Shown here: positions 43,001 through 52,007 of the stretch, one piece after another
Layout of the letters: each line of letters opens with the position of its first letter
How positions within the stretch are numbered: position 1 is the stretch's first letter
Source: DATFTF01 sp963825175
GTDB taxonomy: Bacteria > Acidobacteriota > Thermoanaerobaculia > UBA5066 > Gp7-AA6
DNA: 64,000 nucleotides
Reading direction: 5' to 3'
Assembly: GCA_963825175.1 (NCBI GenBank)
Contig: CAWGSA010000002.1
Span: 1,488,001-1,552,000 of the forward strand
Notes under the pieces: model-generated
What the model was told of the DNA's origin: nothing
Database searches by the model: none
The model's input: only the letters and a program-made list of their open reading frames with translations
Translations under genes and position numbers: made by a program

Positions 43001-43089
43001 GGTAGCGGGAGGCGGCAGCCGGCAGGCGGCACGCGATTGCGCATGACTTCCTTGCGCCCTCCGCCTTTCTCCTTCCGCCTCCCGGCTTC
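43001..43089. repeat. Degenerate heptad inverted-repeat element between livK2 and livH2
   Basis: Left arm 43001-43032 (GGTAGCGGGAGGCGGCAGCC and GGCAGGCGGCA) and right arm 43054-43089 (CCCTCCGCC, CTCCTTCCGCCTCCCGGC) are reverse complementary in part: GGGAGGCGGMAG occurs in both orientations. Spacer about 20 bases. More degraded than the other members. Confidence 0.6.
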
Positions 43090-43095
43090 GGTTCC

Positions 43096-43965
43096 ATGAG
43101 CGGCACAGAGCTCGGCCAGATCGCGGTCAACGCGGCCCTTCTGTCGGGGCTTCTGGCCTTGGTCGCGGTCGGATTCTCCCTGGTGTGGGGAATCATGAAC
43201 ATCGTCAACCTCTCGCACGGGGCGTTCATCGTCATGGGCGCGTACACGACCTTCTGGTTGCACGAGCTGCTCCGGATCGATCCCTTCCTTTCGATCCCGG
43301 TGTCGATGGTCGTTCTCTTCGGTTTGGGCTATGTGGTCCAGCGGACGCTCATCAACCAGATCATGCGGGCGCCCCTCCTGGCCACTTTCCTTCTGACGTT
43401 CGGGTTGGAGATCTTGATCGTCAACCTGCTGAACTTCTTCTTCAAGGCCGACACGCGCTCGGTGACGACGGCCTACAGCGGGACCGGCTTCACTCTGGGG
43501 GCGGTGCGGATTCCCTACGTCCGGCTGGCCGCGCTCGTGGTCTCGCTCTTCCTGGTCGTCCTGTTGGGCGCTTTCTTGAACCGCAGCCGCCTGGGACGCG
43601 CCATCCGGGCCACGGGCATGGACATCGACGCGGCGCGTCTGACCGGTGTGAAGGTCGGGGCGATCTATGCGCTGACGTTCGCGATCGGCGCGGCGTTCGC
43701 CGGCGCGGCGGGATCCTTGCTCGCGATGGTGATCCCGTTCGATCCGAACCTGGGAGGCGGGTACACCGAGCGGGCCTTCGTCATCTGCGTGCTGGGCGGG
43801 CTCGGCAACGTCGTCAACGTCCTGATCGGCGCCACGATCTACGCCGTGGTCGACGTCTTCGTCGGCTCCCGGTTGCCCGCTCTGTCTCAAGCGGTCACGT
43901 TTGGAATCCTCGTGATCCTTCTGATCGTGCGCCCCCAGGGAATCGCGGGGAAGTCTTTCTACTGA
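43096..43965 (+). CDS. livH: Branched-chain amino acid-type ABC permease LivH (system 2)
   Basis: A 289-residue LivH-type permease. It begins SGTELGQIAVNAALLSGLLALVAVGFSLVWGIMNIVNLSHGAFIVMGAY and ends VNVLIGATIYAVVDVFVGSR and VRPQGIAGKSFY. Eight or so hydrophobic segments. It lies 101 bp after livK2, the gap being the repeat element, and 12 bp before livM2. Confidence 0.9.
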   Translation: MSGTELGQIAVNAALLSGLLALVAVGFSLVWGIMNIVNLSHGAFIVMGAYTTFWLHELLRIDPFLSIPVSMVVLFGLGYVVQRTLINQIMRAPLLATFLLTFGLEILIVNLLNFFFKADTRSVTTAYSGTGFTLGAVRIPYVRLAALVVSLFLVVLLGAFLNRSRLGRAIRATGMDIDAARLTGVKVGAIYALTFAIGAAFAGAAGSLLAMVIPFDPNLGGGYTERAFVICVLGGLGNVVNVLIGATIYAVVDVFVGSRLPALSQAVTFGILVILLIVRPQGIAGKSFY

Positions 43966-43977
43966 CCGTCCGCCGCG

Positions 43978-44946
43978 ATGCGCCGGCTCCCTCGCTCTCT
44001 CCTTCTCGGCGCGGTGTTCGCGGTTCTGATCCTGCTGCCCCGCTTCGTCTCCTCGTACAAGCTGCTGACCGCGACGAGCGTGCTCTGTCTCGCCCTGATG
44101 GCCCAGGGCTGGAACTTCATCGGCGGATATGCCGGTTACGCCGCCTTCGGCAACGTGGCGTTCTTCGGGATCGGCGCGTACACGACGGGACTCCTGATGC
44201 TGTCGCGCTGGCACGTCCCGTTCTTCCCGGCGCTCCTGACCGGCGCGCTTCTTTCGGCTGCGGTGGCCGCGGCGATCGGGCTGCCGGTCTTGAGACTCAA
44301 GGGGCACTACTTTGCCATCGCCACGCTGGGCGTGGCGGAGGCCCTTCGGGAGATCGCGTCGACCTGGGACAGCGTGACTCAGGGCGCCACGGGCATCGAT
44401 CTGCCGGTGGAGAGCAACGGCCAGTTCTTTTACTACTGGGCGCTCGCCCTGGTCGTCGTGGGCGTCGCGCTCACCGCCTTGCTCGCCCGCTCCAAGATCG
44501 GCGCCGGCTGGATCGCGATCCGGGAAGACCAGGACGCCGCGCGCTCGGTCGGGATCCACACCACGCTCTTCAAGGTCGAGGCCTTCGCGCTTTCCGCGGT
44601 TTTCGCCGCCTTCGCCGGCGGCATCACTGCTTATCAGAACATCCACGTCGCGCCCGACGACTTCTTCAAGATCGAGTACACGCTGCAGATGATCATCGCG
44701 TGCATCATCGGAGGGAGCGGCTCGGTGTGGGGCCCGGTCCTGGGGGCGGCGCTGTACCAGCTGCTTTCGACCTTCGTTTGGAGCCATTTCCTGGAGCTGC
44801 ATCCGACCGTTCTCGGGGCCATCGTGATCTTCTTCGTCGTCTTCCTGCCGCGTGGGCTGACCGATCTGTTTCGCCGGATCGCGCAGGGCCGCCGCATCGG
44901 GTGGAACATCTTGTTGGCCAACGTGCGGGCGAGCCGGCTGGACTGA
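43978..44946 (+). CDS. livM: Branched-chain amino acid-type ABC permease LivM (system 2)
   Basis: A 322-residue LivM-type permease. QGWNFIGGYAGYAAFGNVAFFGIGAYTTGL, LRLKGHYFAIATLGVAEALREIAS and the C-terminal GSVWGPVLGAALYQLLSTF and LPRGLTDLFRRIAQGR are family features. It is followed by a heptad element that runs into the fused ATPase gene. Confidence 0.9.
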   Translation: MRRLPRSLLLGAVFAVLILLPRFVSSYKLLTATSVLCLALMAQGWNFIGGYAGYAAFGNVAFFGIGAYTTGLLMLSRWHVPFFPALLTGALLSAAVAAAIGLPVLRLKGHYFAIATLGVAEALREIASTWDSVTQGATGIDLPVESNGQFFYYWALALVVVGVALTALLARSKIGAGWIAIREDQDAARSVGIHTTLFKVEAFALSAVFAAFAGGITAYQNIHVAPDDFFKIEYTLQMIIACIIGGSGSVWGPVLGAALYQLLSTFVWSHFLELHPTVLGAIVIFFVVFLPRGLTDLFRRIAQGRRIGWNILLANVRASRLD

Positions 44947-44947
44947 G

Positions 44948-45052
44948 GACGTGAGGCGTCAGGCGTAAGGGGTAAGGCGAGGCACCAGAATGGATAGATT
45001 GAAAGGCGAAGCGGGATCGCCTCACGCCTCTCGCCTCACGCCTCACGACTCC
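44948..45052. repeat. Heptad inverted-repeat element overlapping the start of the fused LivG-LivF gene
   Basis: Left arm 44948-44982 (GACGTGAGGCGTCAGGCGTA, then GGGGTAAGGC): units of GTGAGGC, GTCAGGC, GTAAGGG, GTAAGGC. Right arm 45018-45052: CGCCTCA, CGCCTCT, CGCCTCA, CGCCTCA, CGACTCC. Spacer about 35 bases containing the ATG at 44990. The right arm is in the coding frame and is read as PHASRLTPHD. Confidence 0.8.
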
Positions 45053-46576
45053 GGCGTTCCGATCCTCGAGGTCCGCGGCCTCACCAAGCGGTTCGGCGGA
45101 TTGGCCGCCGTCTCCGAGGTCGACCTGACGATTCGCAAGGGCGAGATCCTGGGCGTGATCGGGCCCAACGGGGCCGGCAAGACGACGTTCGTCAACTGCA
45201 TCACCGGCCTGGACAAGCCGACGGCGGGGCAGATCCGATTCCTCGGCCGCGATATCACGAAGCTTCCGGCCTACGCGATCGGGAGACTCGGGATCGCGCG
45301 GACGTTTCAGGTGGTCAAGCCTCTGCGGTCGCTGACCGTGCGGGACAACGTCGCGACGGGAGCGATGTTCGGCGCCGGGGGGCACCGGCGGACCGCCGGG
45401 CAGGCGCGGCGCCGCGCGGAGGAGGTTCTCGCCCGCGTCGGCCTCGAGCATCGCAGCGACCACGTGGCGTCGGACCTGACGATCCCCGACTTGAAGCGGC
45501 TGGAGCTGGCCAAGGCTCTGGCCATGGACCCGGAGCTGCTGTTCTTGGACGAGGTCATGGCCGGCCTGAATCCCACCGAGGTGGAGCGGGCGATGGAGCT
45601 TCTGAGGCAGATCAATCGGGACGGGGTGACGCTCTTCGTCATCGAGCACGTGATGAAGGCGATCATGGGAATCTCCGATCGCCTCGTGGTCCTCCACTAC
45701 GGCAAGAAGATCGCGGAAGGACCGCCCCGGGAGATCGTCGAGAGCCCCGCCGTGATCGAGGCGTATCTGGGAGAACGATTCGCCAAGAAGGCGCGGGCGG
45801 CCGGGGGCCAGGGCGCCCCCACGCCGGGAGGGGAGTTCCGCCAGCCCGCTCCGGTGGCGGCCGGGAACGCGCTGCTCGAGGTCACCGGCGTCTGTTCCGG
45901 GTACGGCGACGTGCAGGTGCTGTGGGACGTTTCGCTCGAGGTGCGCGAGGGAGAGGTCGTGGCTCTGGTCGGGGCCAACGGGGCGGGCAAGACGACGCTC
46001 CTCTTCACCCTGTCGCAGCTGGTGCGTCCGCGCTCCGGATCGATGCGCTTCGCGGGCGTCGACTTCACGCGCGCGCGTCCGGAGCAGGTGGTCGGAGCCG
46101 GCATCGTGCACGTCCCGCAAGGGCGCCGCCTCTTCGCCGGATTGACCGTGGCCGAGAACCTGCTCCAGGGAGCGTACCGGCGCCGGGACGCGGCCGGCGT
46201 CGCCTCGGACCTGGAGTGGGTCTTTCGCCTCCTTCCCCGCTTGAAGGAGCGGGCCGGCCAGATCGCCGGACGGCTCTCGGGTGGCGAGCAGCAGATGTGC
46301 GCGATCGGGCGCGGCCTCATGAGCCGGCCGCGCCTGCTGTTGATCGATGAGCTTTCGCTGGGGCTCGCGCCACTGATCGTCGACAACCTCCTCGACTTGA
46401 TCGCGGAGATCAACCGCCAGGGGACGACGGTGCTGCTGGTGGAGCAGGACGTCCAGGTCGCGCTGGAGCACGCCCATCGGGGCTATGTCCTGGAGACCGG
46501 GAGAATCGTTCAGTCCGGGGGGGCGGCGGAGCTCCTCGAAGACCCCCGGATCCGGCAGGCGTATCTGGGACTGTAG
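44990..46576 (+). CDS. Fused ABC ATPase: LivG and LivF in one polypeptide (system 2)
   Basis: A 528-residue protein with two ABC domains. First half (about 22-260, LivG-type): Walker A GPNGAGKTT, Walker B LLFLDEVMAGLNP and a degenerate signature LTIPDLKRLELAKAL lacking the usual SGG. Second half (about 300-525, LivF-type): Walker A GANGAGKTT, LSGGEQQMCAIGRGL and LLLIDELSLGLAP. A Gly/Ala/Pro-rich linker (ARAAGGQGAPTPGGEF) joins them. Normally these are two proteins. The first 20 residues are encoded partly by a repeat arm, so the true start might be a little further in, but no other good start codon is obvious. Confidence 0.85.
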   Translation: MDRLKGEAGSPHASRLTPHDSGVPILEVRGLTKRFGGLAAVSEVDLTIRKGEILGVIGPNGAGKTTFVNCITGLDKPTAGQIRFLGRDITKLPAYAIGRLGIARTFQVVKPLRSLTVRDNVATGAMFGAGGHRRTAGQARRRAEEVLARVGLEHRSDHVASDLTIPDLKRLELAKALAMDPELLFLDEVMAGLNPTEVERAMELLRQINRDGVTLFVIEHVMKAIMGISDRLVVLHYGKKIAEGPPREIVESPAVIEAYLGERFAKKARAAGGQGAPTPGGEFRQPAPVAAGNALLEVTGVCSGYGDVQVLWDVSLEVREGEVVALVGANGAGKTTLLFTLSQLVRPRSGSMRFAGVDFTRARPEQVVGAGIVHVPQGRRLFAGLTVAENLLQGAYRRRDAAGVASDLEWVFRLLPRLKERAGQIAGRLSGGEQQMCAIGRGLMSRPRLLLIDELSLGLAPLIVDNLLDLIAEINRQGTTVLLVEQDVQVALEHAHRGYVLETGRIVQSGGAAELLEDPRIRQAYLGL

Positions 46577-46584
46577 AAAGGCTT

Positions 46585-46689
46585 GGGACTGAGGACTGAA
46601 TTGGCCGTAGCCTCGATGTCGTTGACACGAGGGGCATCGGGACAGCCGCCGATTGAGTCCGCAGTTCGCGGTCCGCAGTCCTCAGTCGG
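46585..46689. repeat. Heptad inverted-repeat element between livGF and the MFS gene
   Basis: Left arm 46585-46600 (GGGACTGAGGACTGAA: two units of GACTGAG type). Right arm 46655-46689 (GAGTCCGCAGTTCGCG, then GTCCGCAGTCCTCAGTC), reverse complementary units GACTGAG, GACTGCG, GACCGCG, AACTGCG. Spacer about 54 bases. The GTG of the MFS gene follows 12 bp later. Confidence 0.7.
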
Positions 46690-46701
46690 GGGCCGGCGCT
46701 A

Positions 46702-47886
46702 GTGGCCTACGGCGCGTCCCACGCTTCCACGTTCTCCTCCACCGCCTCCACCGCCGCCTTGAACTTCGCCACCGTCGCGGTCTACGCCGATCTCTACATC
46801 ACCCAGCCCGTCCTGCCCCTCCTGTCGCGGGAGTTCGGCGTCGCGCCTGCCACGGCGGGGCTGACGATCTCCATCGTCGTGCTCATGATCGCGTTCGTCT
46901 CCAGCGCGTATGGATCCCTGTCCGACCTGGTCGGGCGCAAACCGGTCATGGTGACCAGCTGCGCTCTGCTGGCCGTTCCGACGGCGCTGTGCGGCGCGGC
47001 CTCGTCCTTCCACGCCCTTCTCGTTTTCCGGGCCCTCCAGGGACTCCTGATGCCGGGGGTCACCGCCGTGGCCGTCGCCTACATCGGCGATTACGCCAGC
47101 GAAGCGGATCTCGGTCCGCGGGTGGGCGGCTGGATCGCGGCCTCTGTGGTGGGCGGGCTGACCGGCCGCGTCCTGTCCGGCCTGCTCGCCGCGGCGACGA
47201 ACTGGCGCGTCCCCTTCTTTTTTTTTGGCGCGACGACGCTGATCGGGGCCGCCGCCATCGCCAGCCGCCTTGCGCCGGCGCAAGGGATGGAAGGGTCGCG
47301 TCCGGCGGACGCCGATCGGGGAGTGCTCGGCCATTTCGGAGATCGCCGCCTGATCGGGGCGTTTCTCATCGGCGGCGCTGTCTTTTTCTCGTTCATCGGA
47401 GTTTTCACGTACCTCCCGTACTACTTGACCGCGCCCCCCTTCCGGTTGTCGACGGCGGTGGTCTCGTCGGTCTATCTCGTCTACGTCGCAGGCGTGGTCA
47501 CGTCCTTGATCTCCGGGAGGCTGTCGATCCGCGTGGGTCGCCGCTCTCTGATGGCGATCGGCCTCTCGATCGCCGCGGCCGGCGTGGTAGGAACGCTTTT
47601 CCACTCTCTGGCCGCCATCGTCACCTCGCTGATCGTGCTGTGCGTGGGGATGTTCACGGTCCAGTCGACCGCTCCCGCCTTCGTCAACGCGCACGCCCGG
47701 GGGGCCAAGGGCGCCGCCGGCTCGCTCTACGTGACGTTCTACTACGTGGGGGCGAGCCTCGGCTCACTTCTGCCGGGACTGGCCTGGCAGAGGTGGGGGT
47801 GGCCGGGGGTGACGGCAGCCTGCGTCGCCGCCCTGCTCGTCGGGCTCGCTTCGGACGCGCTGCTATGCGGACCTCCTCGGCGATAA
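46702..47886 (+). CDS. MFS transporter, YnfM/arabinose-efflux-like
   Basis: A 394-residue major facilitator. FATVAVYADLYITQPVLPLLSREFGVAPATAGLTIS is typical of the YnfM-type branch, with YGSLSDLVGRKPVMV as loop 2-3 motif. Twelve membrane helices expected. It starts GTG at 46702, without a good Shine-Dalgarno site, just after a repeat element, and precedes livK3 by 67 bp. The substrate is not predictable from sequence. Confidence 0.75.
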   Translation: MAYGASHASTFSSTASTAALNFATVAVYADLYITQPVLPLLSREFGVAPATAGLTISIVVLMIAFVSSAYGSLSDLVGRKPVMVTSCALLAVPTALCGAASSFHALLVFRALQGLLMPGVTAVAVAYIGDYASEADLGPRVGGWIAASVVGGLTGRVLSGLLAAATNWRVPFFFFGATTLIGAAAIASRLAPAQGMEGSRPADADRGVLGHFGDRRLIGAFLIGGAVFFSFIGVFTYLPYYLTAPPFRLSTAVVSSVYLVYVAGVVTSLISGRLSIRVGRRSLMAIGLSIAAAGVVGTLFHSLAAIVTSLIVLCVGMFTVQSTAPAFVNAHARGAKGAAGSLYVTFYYVGASLGSLLPGLAWQRWGWPGVTAACVAALLVGLASDALLCGPPRR

Positions 47887-47953
47887 GATTCGCCCGATCA
47901 CCTGTGGCCGGACGTATTTTCGTTGCGGCATCGCCGCTTGCGGAGGAGAAGCC

Positions 47954-49180
47954 ATGAAGTTCAACGGAACGACCAAGCTCTTCGGAACCCTGTTGGGAAG
48001 TCTTCTGACGCTGCTTGTTCCCGGAACCGGCCGGGCCGCGGAGGCCGTGATCAAGCTCGGAGCGGTCATGCCCGTGACCGGCAAGGAGTCGAAGATCGGG
48101 GGCGCCTACAAGAAGGCGACCGAATACGCCGTCAAGGAGGCCAACGACGCCGGAGGCGTGGACATCGGCGGCAAGAAGATGAAGATCGAGCTGACGCTTC
48201 TGGACGATACGTCCGACGCGGCCAAGAGCGCTCAGTTAGTCGAGCAGCTCATCACGCAGCAGAAGGTCGACGCGGTCATCGGGGGCTACGGCTCGCAGCT
48301 GGTGCAGGCGGAGAGCGTCGTGCCGGAGCGGTACGGCGTTCCCTACATCTCAGGCGGCGCCGGGGCCCGCAGCATCTTCGGGCGCAGCAAATGGGTGTTT
48401 GGAACGCTCTCCCCGGTCGACGTGCTTTCCGATACCCAGATGGACTTCCTGCACTCGTTGGTGGCGGCCGGGAAGCTCAAGAAGGGCCTCAAGATCGCGC
48501 TGGTGACGGAGAACACCGAGCACGGGAAGGACTACGCGCTCGGCGTGCACAACTACATCAAGGCGCATCCCGGCGAGTTCTCAGTCGCGGTGGAGGAGAG
48601 CTTCGAGCTCTACACCCCCGACTTCAAACCGCTCTTGACGCGCATCGCCGCCGCCAACGCCGATCTCTTCATGGCCGACGCACACCTGGAGGACTACATC
48701 GCGATGCATCGGACGTACACCCAGATGGGCCTTCACCACGAGATGATCACGTACGGCGCGCGCGGAGCCGATGCGGCCGGCCGAAAAGCCCTTGGCACCG
48801 CCACGGACTACATCTTCGCCTCCGGCTGGTGGTCGGACCTGCTCCCCTATCCGCAGGTCAAGGCCTTCAACGAAAAGTGGAAGGCGGCCAACGGCGCCGA
48901 GCCCGAGTGGTACCACGCGACCGCTTACGAGACGGTGCGAGCCCTGATCGCGGCTCTGCACGGCGCCGGATCGCTGAAGCCCCAGGCCATCCGCGACGCG
49001 CTGGCGAAGGTGGACCTGAAAGACTCGATCCTTCCGGGAGCGGAGCTCAAGTTCAGCCCCTCGGGCCAGGCCATCCTCCCCTTCGTGGTGACCCAGAACA
49101 AGCCGGGCAACAAGGTGGATATTGTGTGGCCGATCTCGTCGAAGACGGGAGACCCCGTGGCTCCGACGCCGCGGTCCTGA
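47954..49180 (+). CDS. livK: Branched-chain amino acid-type ABC substrate-binding protein (system 3)
   Basis: A 408-residue binding protein with a Sec signal peptide (residues 1-28, ending GRAAEA). Motifs: IKLGAVMPVTGKESKIGG, ATEYAVKEANDAGGVDIGG, DAVIGGYGSQLVQAES. GGAGGAGAAG precedes the ATG. It heads Liv system 3, which ends in an acyl-CoA ligase gene, so a carboxylic acid rather than an amino acid ligand is a reasonable guess. Confidence 0.9.
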   Translation: MKFNGTTKLFGTLLGSLLTLLVPGTGRAAEAVIKLGAVMPVTGKESKIGGAYKKATEYAVKEANDAGGVDIGGKKMKIELTLLDDTSDAAKSAQLVEQLITQQKVDAVIGGYGSQLVQAESVVPERYGVPYISGGAGARSIFGRSKWVFGTLSPVDVLSDTQMDFLHSLVAAGKLKKGLKIALVTENTEHGKDYALGVHNYIKAHPGEFSVAVEESFELYTPDFKPLLTRIAAANADLFMADAHLEDYIAMHRTYTQMGLHHEMITYGARGADAAGRKALGTATDYIFASGWWSDLLPYPQVKAFNEKWKAANGAEPEWYHATAYETVRALIAALHGAGSLKPQAIRDALAKVDLKDSILPGAELKFSPSGQAILPFVVTQNKPGNKVDIVWPISSKTGDPVAPTPRS

Positions 49181-49222
49181 GCGGCGGGTGCGACGGCTGC
49201 AGCGACGCTCGGGACGGGTGCG

Positions 49223-49308
49223 GCGTTCGACGTGCGACGTTCTCCGTTGGAAACGGGGCGACCGATTGAAGTGAACGGAGAACCTAGAACGTCGAACGTC
49301 GCACGTCC
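49223..49308. repeat. Heptad inverted-repeat element between livK3 and livH3
   Basis: Left arm 49223-49249: GTTCGAC, GTGCGAC, GTTCTCC, GTT. Right arm 49273-49308: reverse complementary units (AACGGAGAACC, TAGAACGTCGAACG, TCGCACGTCC). Near-perfect pairing across a spacer of about 24 bases. The livH3 start codon lies immediately after it. Confidence 0.82.
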
Positions 49309-50214
49309 GTGAACTCCCTCACCGCCATCCTCGTCAACTCATTGCTGGCCGCGGGGCTCTACGCGACGATGTCCTATGGGCTCGCGGTGATCTACGGGGT
49401 CATGCGCATCATCAACCTGGCCCACGCCGGCGTTCTGATGCTGGGCGCGTACGCCACGTTCGCCCTCTACTCCCGGTTCGGGCTCGATCCCTTTCTCTCG
49501 CTCGTCGTGGTCGTCCCGCTCTTCTTCCTCTTCGGGATCGCGATGGATGTGGCCATGGTCCGGCGGCTGCGGCGGTCACAGTCCGGGGCATCGGTCGAAT
49601 CGTTGTTGCTGCTCTTCGGCGTCTGGCTAGTCCTGCAGAACCTGGCTTATGCCATCTGGAGCGGCGATACCCAGTCGATCCTGACTCCGTACACCATGCG
49701 GTCGGTGGCCGTCCTCGGCGTGCGCGTCGGCGTTCCGAGCCTCGCGGTGTTCGGAGTCAGCGTCCTGTCGCTCGTCGTCCTGGAGCTGACGCTGCGGCGC
49801 ACGTTTCTGGGGCGCGCGATCCGCGCGGTGACGCAGAACCGAGACGCGGCCATGCTGGCGGGCGTCAACGCCGATCGCCTCTCGGCGGTGGCCTTCGGCA
49901 TCGGAACGGCTTTCGCGGCGGCCGCCGGAAGCCTGCTGGCCACCCTCTACGCCTTCACCCCCGACTTCGGCCGGACCTTCCTGCTCAAGTCCTTCTGCAT
50001 CATCGTGCTGGCGGGCATGGAGAGCGTGGCGGGTGTGGCGGCGGGATCCTTCGTCCTGGCTTTGCTGGAAAACGTGATCGGGGGCTACACGTCGATCCCG
50101 ACGTCGTTTCAGGACGCGGTCTCCTTCACGCTCCTGGTGGTAGCGCTCGTCGCGTTTCCGCAGGGGCTTCTGGGCCTCTTCTCGCGCCTGGTTTCCCGGC
50201 GCCGCCTGGCATGA
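49309..50214 (+). CDS. livH: Branched-chain amino acid-type ABC permease LivH (system 3)
   Basis: A 301-residue LivH-type permease beginning NSLTAILVNSLLAAGLYATMSYGLAVIYGVMRIINLAHAGVLMLGAY. C-terminal VAFPQGLLGLF. The start is GTG directly after the repeat arm, with no Shine-Dalgarno sequence. Its stop overlaps livM3 (ATGA). Confidence 0.9.
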   Translation: MNSLTAILVNSLLAAGLYATMSYGLAVIYGVMRIINLAHAGVLMLGAYATFALYSRFGLDPFLSLVVVVPLFFLFGIAMDVAMVRRLRRSQSGASVESLLLLFGVWLVLQNLAYAIWSGDTQSILTPYTMRSVAVLGVRVGVPSLAVFGVSVLSLVVLELTLRRTFLGRAIRAVTQNRDAAMLAGVNADRLSAVAFGIGTAFAAAAGSLLATLYAFTPDFGRTFLLKSFCIIVLAGMESVAGVAAGSFVLALLENVIGGYTSIPTSFQDAVSFTLLVVALVAFPQGLLGLFSRLVSRRRLA

Positions 50215-51176
50215 CGCGGGGACAACGCTGGCGAAGTCCGGCGGCGTGGTCCGTTCTGGCCTTCGTTCTGCTGGCCAGCGCGCCGCGGGTGCTCGAGCGG
50301 GGGGATTTGAACGACATCTGGAACCTCGCCTTCGCCGTGGTTCTGGCCTGCTCCTGGAATCTTCTGGGAGGCTTCGCCGGCCAGATCTCGATCGGCTACT
50401 CGGCCTTCATCGGGATCGGCGCCTACACCACGGTCCTGCTGGCGCTGCGAGGGGTTCCTCCCTACCTCACCCTTCCGTTGGCGGCCGTGCTCGGCGCCGC
50501 GTTCTCCTATCTCGTCGGCCTGCCCACGTTTCGGCTGCGCGGTCCGTACTTCACCATCGCGACGATCGGGGTGTCCGAGGCGGTGCGCGTCTTCGCCGAG
50601 GGCGTCTCCTTCACCGGCGGGTCCTCGGGCCTGCGGATGCCTCCGGGCTCGTTCGATTTTTCTCGCAACTACCTGTCGATGGTCTTCCTGGCGGTGGCGG
50701 TCGCGGCCATATCGGTGTGGGTGCGCTCGAGCTCGTTCGGCCAGGCCCTGACCGCGATTCGCCAGGACATCGACGCGGCCGAAGCGCTGGGCGTCGACTC
50801 GACGCGGTACAAGCTGCTGGCCCACGCCCTTTCGGCCGCCCTGGTGGCCGTGGCCGGGAGCCTCTTCGCCATCAACTTCCAGTACATCTCGCCGGGCTCG
50901 GTGTTCGACTTTCGCCTGTCGTTGACGATCGTCCTCATGCCGATCGTGGGCGGACTGGGAACGATCGCCGGCCCGATCCTGGGAGCCGTGCTGTTCGGGT
51001 ACCTTCAGATCAAGATGCTGTCGATGCCTGCCTTGCGCGACTCCAACCTCTTTCTCTACGGCGGGCTGCTCATCCTGGTGATGCTGTTCGAGCCCAAGGG
51101 GCTGGTCGGGCTCTGGAATCGCCTGCGGCGGCCGTGGCGCCGCCCGCCGGTCGCGAGGATTTCTTCCGGTGGCTGA
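50211..51176 (+). CDS. livM: Branched-chain amino acid-type ABC permease LivM (system 3)
   Basis: A 321-residue LivM-type permease: WNLLGGFAGQISIGYSAFIGIGAYTTVLL, LRGPYFTIATIGVSEAVRVF, TIAGPILGAVLFGYLQIKML. Overlaps livH3 at its start and livG3 at its end (8 bp). Confidence 0.9.
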   Translation: MTRGQRWRSPAAWSVLAFVLLASAPRVLERGDLNDIWNLAFAVVLACSWNLLGGFAGQISIGYSAFIGIGAYTTVLLALRGVPPYLTLPLAAVLGAAFSYLVGLPTFRLRGPYFTIATIGVSEAVRVFAEGVSFTGGSSGLRMPPGSFDFSRNYLSMVFLAVAVAAISVWVRSSSFGQALTAIRQDIDAAEALGVDSTRYKLLAHALSAALVAVAGSLFAINFQYISPGSVFDFRLSLTIVLMPIVGGLGTIAGPILGAVLFGYLQIKMLSMPALRDSNLFLYGGLLILVMLFEPKGLVGLWNRLRRPWRRPPVARISSGG

Positions 51177-51951
51177 GACTTCCCTTCCGGATCGCGGCGG
51201 CCCTCCTCCCGAAGCCGAGGTGATCCTGTCGGTCGAGCGCGTTTCGAAGCGGTTCGGCGGGCTGCAGGCCCTGCGCGACATCAGCTTTCGGGTGCGGGCG
51301 GGAGAGGTGTTCGGCGTGATCGGTCCCAACGGCGCCGGGAAGACGACGCTCTTTTCGTGCCTGGTCGGCGCGATCCGCCCGACGTCGGGCACCGTCACGT
51401 TCCTGGGGGAGCGGATCGACCGGCTGGCCCCCTGCGACGTCGTTGCCCGCGGCGTCGTACGGACGCATCAGATCGTCCGGCCCTTCCGCGAAATGACCGT
51501 GGCCGAGAACGTCGCGGTCGGAGCGGCATTCGGCTCGGCGCGCCGAAGGGGAGAGGAGGCGGCGGACAGCGTCCGGCGGATCCTGGAGCGGACGGGCCTG
51601 GCGGCGCGGGCCGACGTCCTGGCCGGCACGCTCTCGATCGGCGAGTTGAAGCGCCTGGAAATCGCCCGCGCGCTGGCCACCGAGCCCACCGTGCTCTGCC
51701 TGGACGAGGTCATGGGCGGGCTCAACCCCTCGGAGATCCGCGAGATGATGTCGTTCATCCTCTCTCTCCGGCGGTCCGCCCTGACCGTTCTGATCATCGA
51801 GCACCACATTCACGCGGTGGTGGGCGTTTCCGACCGAATCCTCGTGCTGAATTTCGGCGAGAAGATCGCCCAGGGCGTTCCGGGGGAGGTGATGAAGGAT
51901 CCGGAGGTGGTCAAGGCGTATCTGGGCGAGGAGATCTCGGTGCTCCGGTGA
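51169..51951 (+). CDS. livG: Branched-chain amino acid-type ABC ATPase LivG (system 3)
   Basis: A 260-residue ABC ATPase with Walker A GPNGAGKTT and Walker B VLCLDEVMGGLNP. As in system 2, the signature is altered (LSIGELKRLEIARAL) and the Walker B glutamate is followed by Val-Met rather than Pro, a subgroup trait. Starts GTG at 51169. LivF3 follows 56 bp downstream. Confidence 0.9.
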   Translation: MAETSLPDRGGPPPEAEVILSVERVSKRFGGLQALRDISFRVRAGEVFGVIGPNGAGKTTLFSCLVGAIRPTSGTVTFLGERIDRLAPCDVVARGVVRTHQIVRPFREMTVAENVAVGAAFGSARRRGEEAADSVRRILERTGLAARADVLAGTLSIGELKRLEIARALATEPTVLCLDEVMGGLNPSEIREMMSFILSLRRSALTVLIIEHHIHAVVGVSDRILVLNFGEKIAQGVPGEVMKDPEVVKAYLGEEISVLR

Positions 51952-52007
51952 GGGACGCACGGGGGGAAGCGGGGACAGGGGGACGGGGGGATGAAGCGAC
52001 GGACGCG

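Noticed and set aside
42964..44802. Large minus-strand open frame across livH2 and livM2
   Set aside because: Shadow of two clear permease genes; its translation is a run of charged low-complexity residues.
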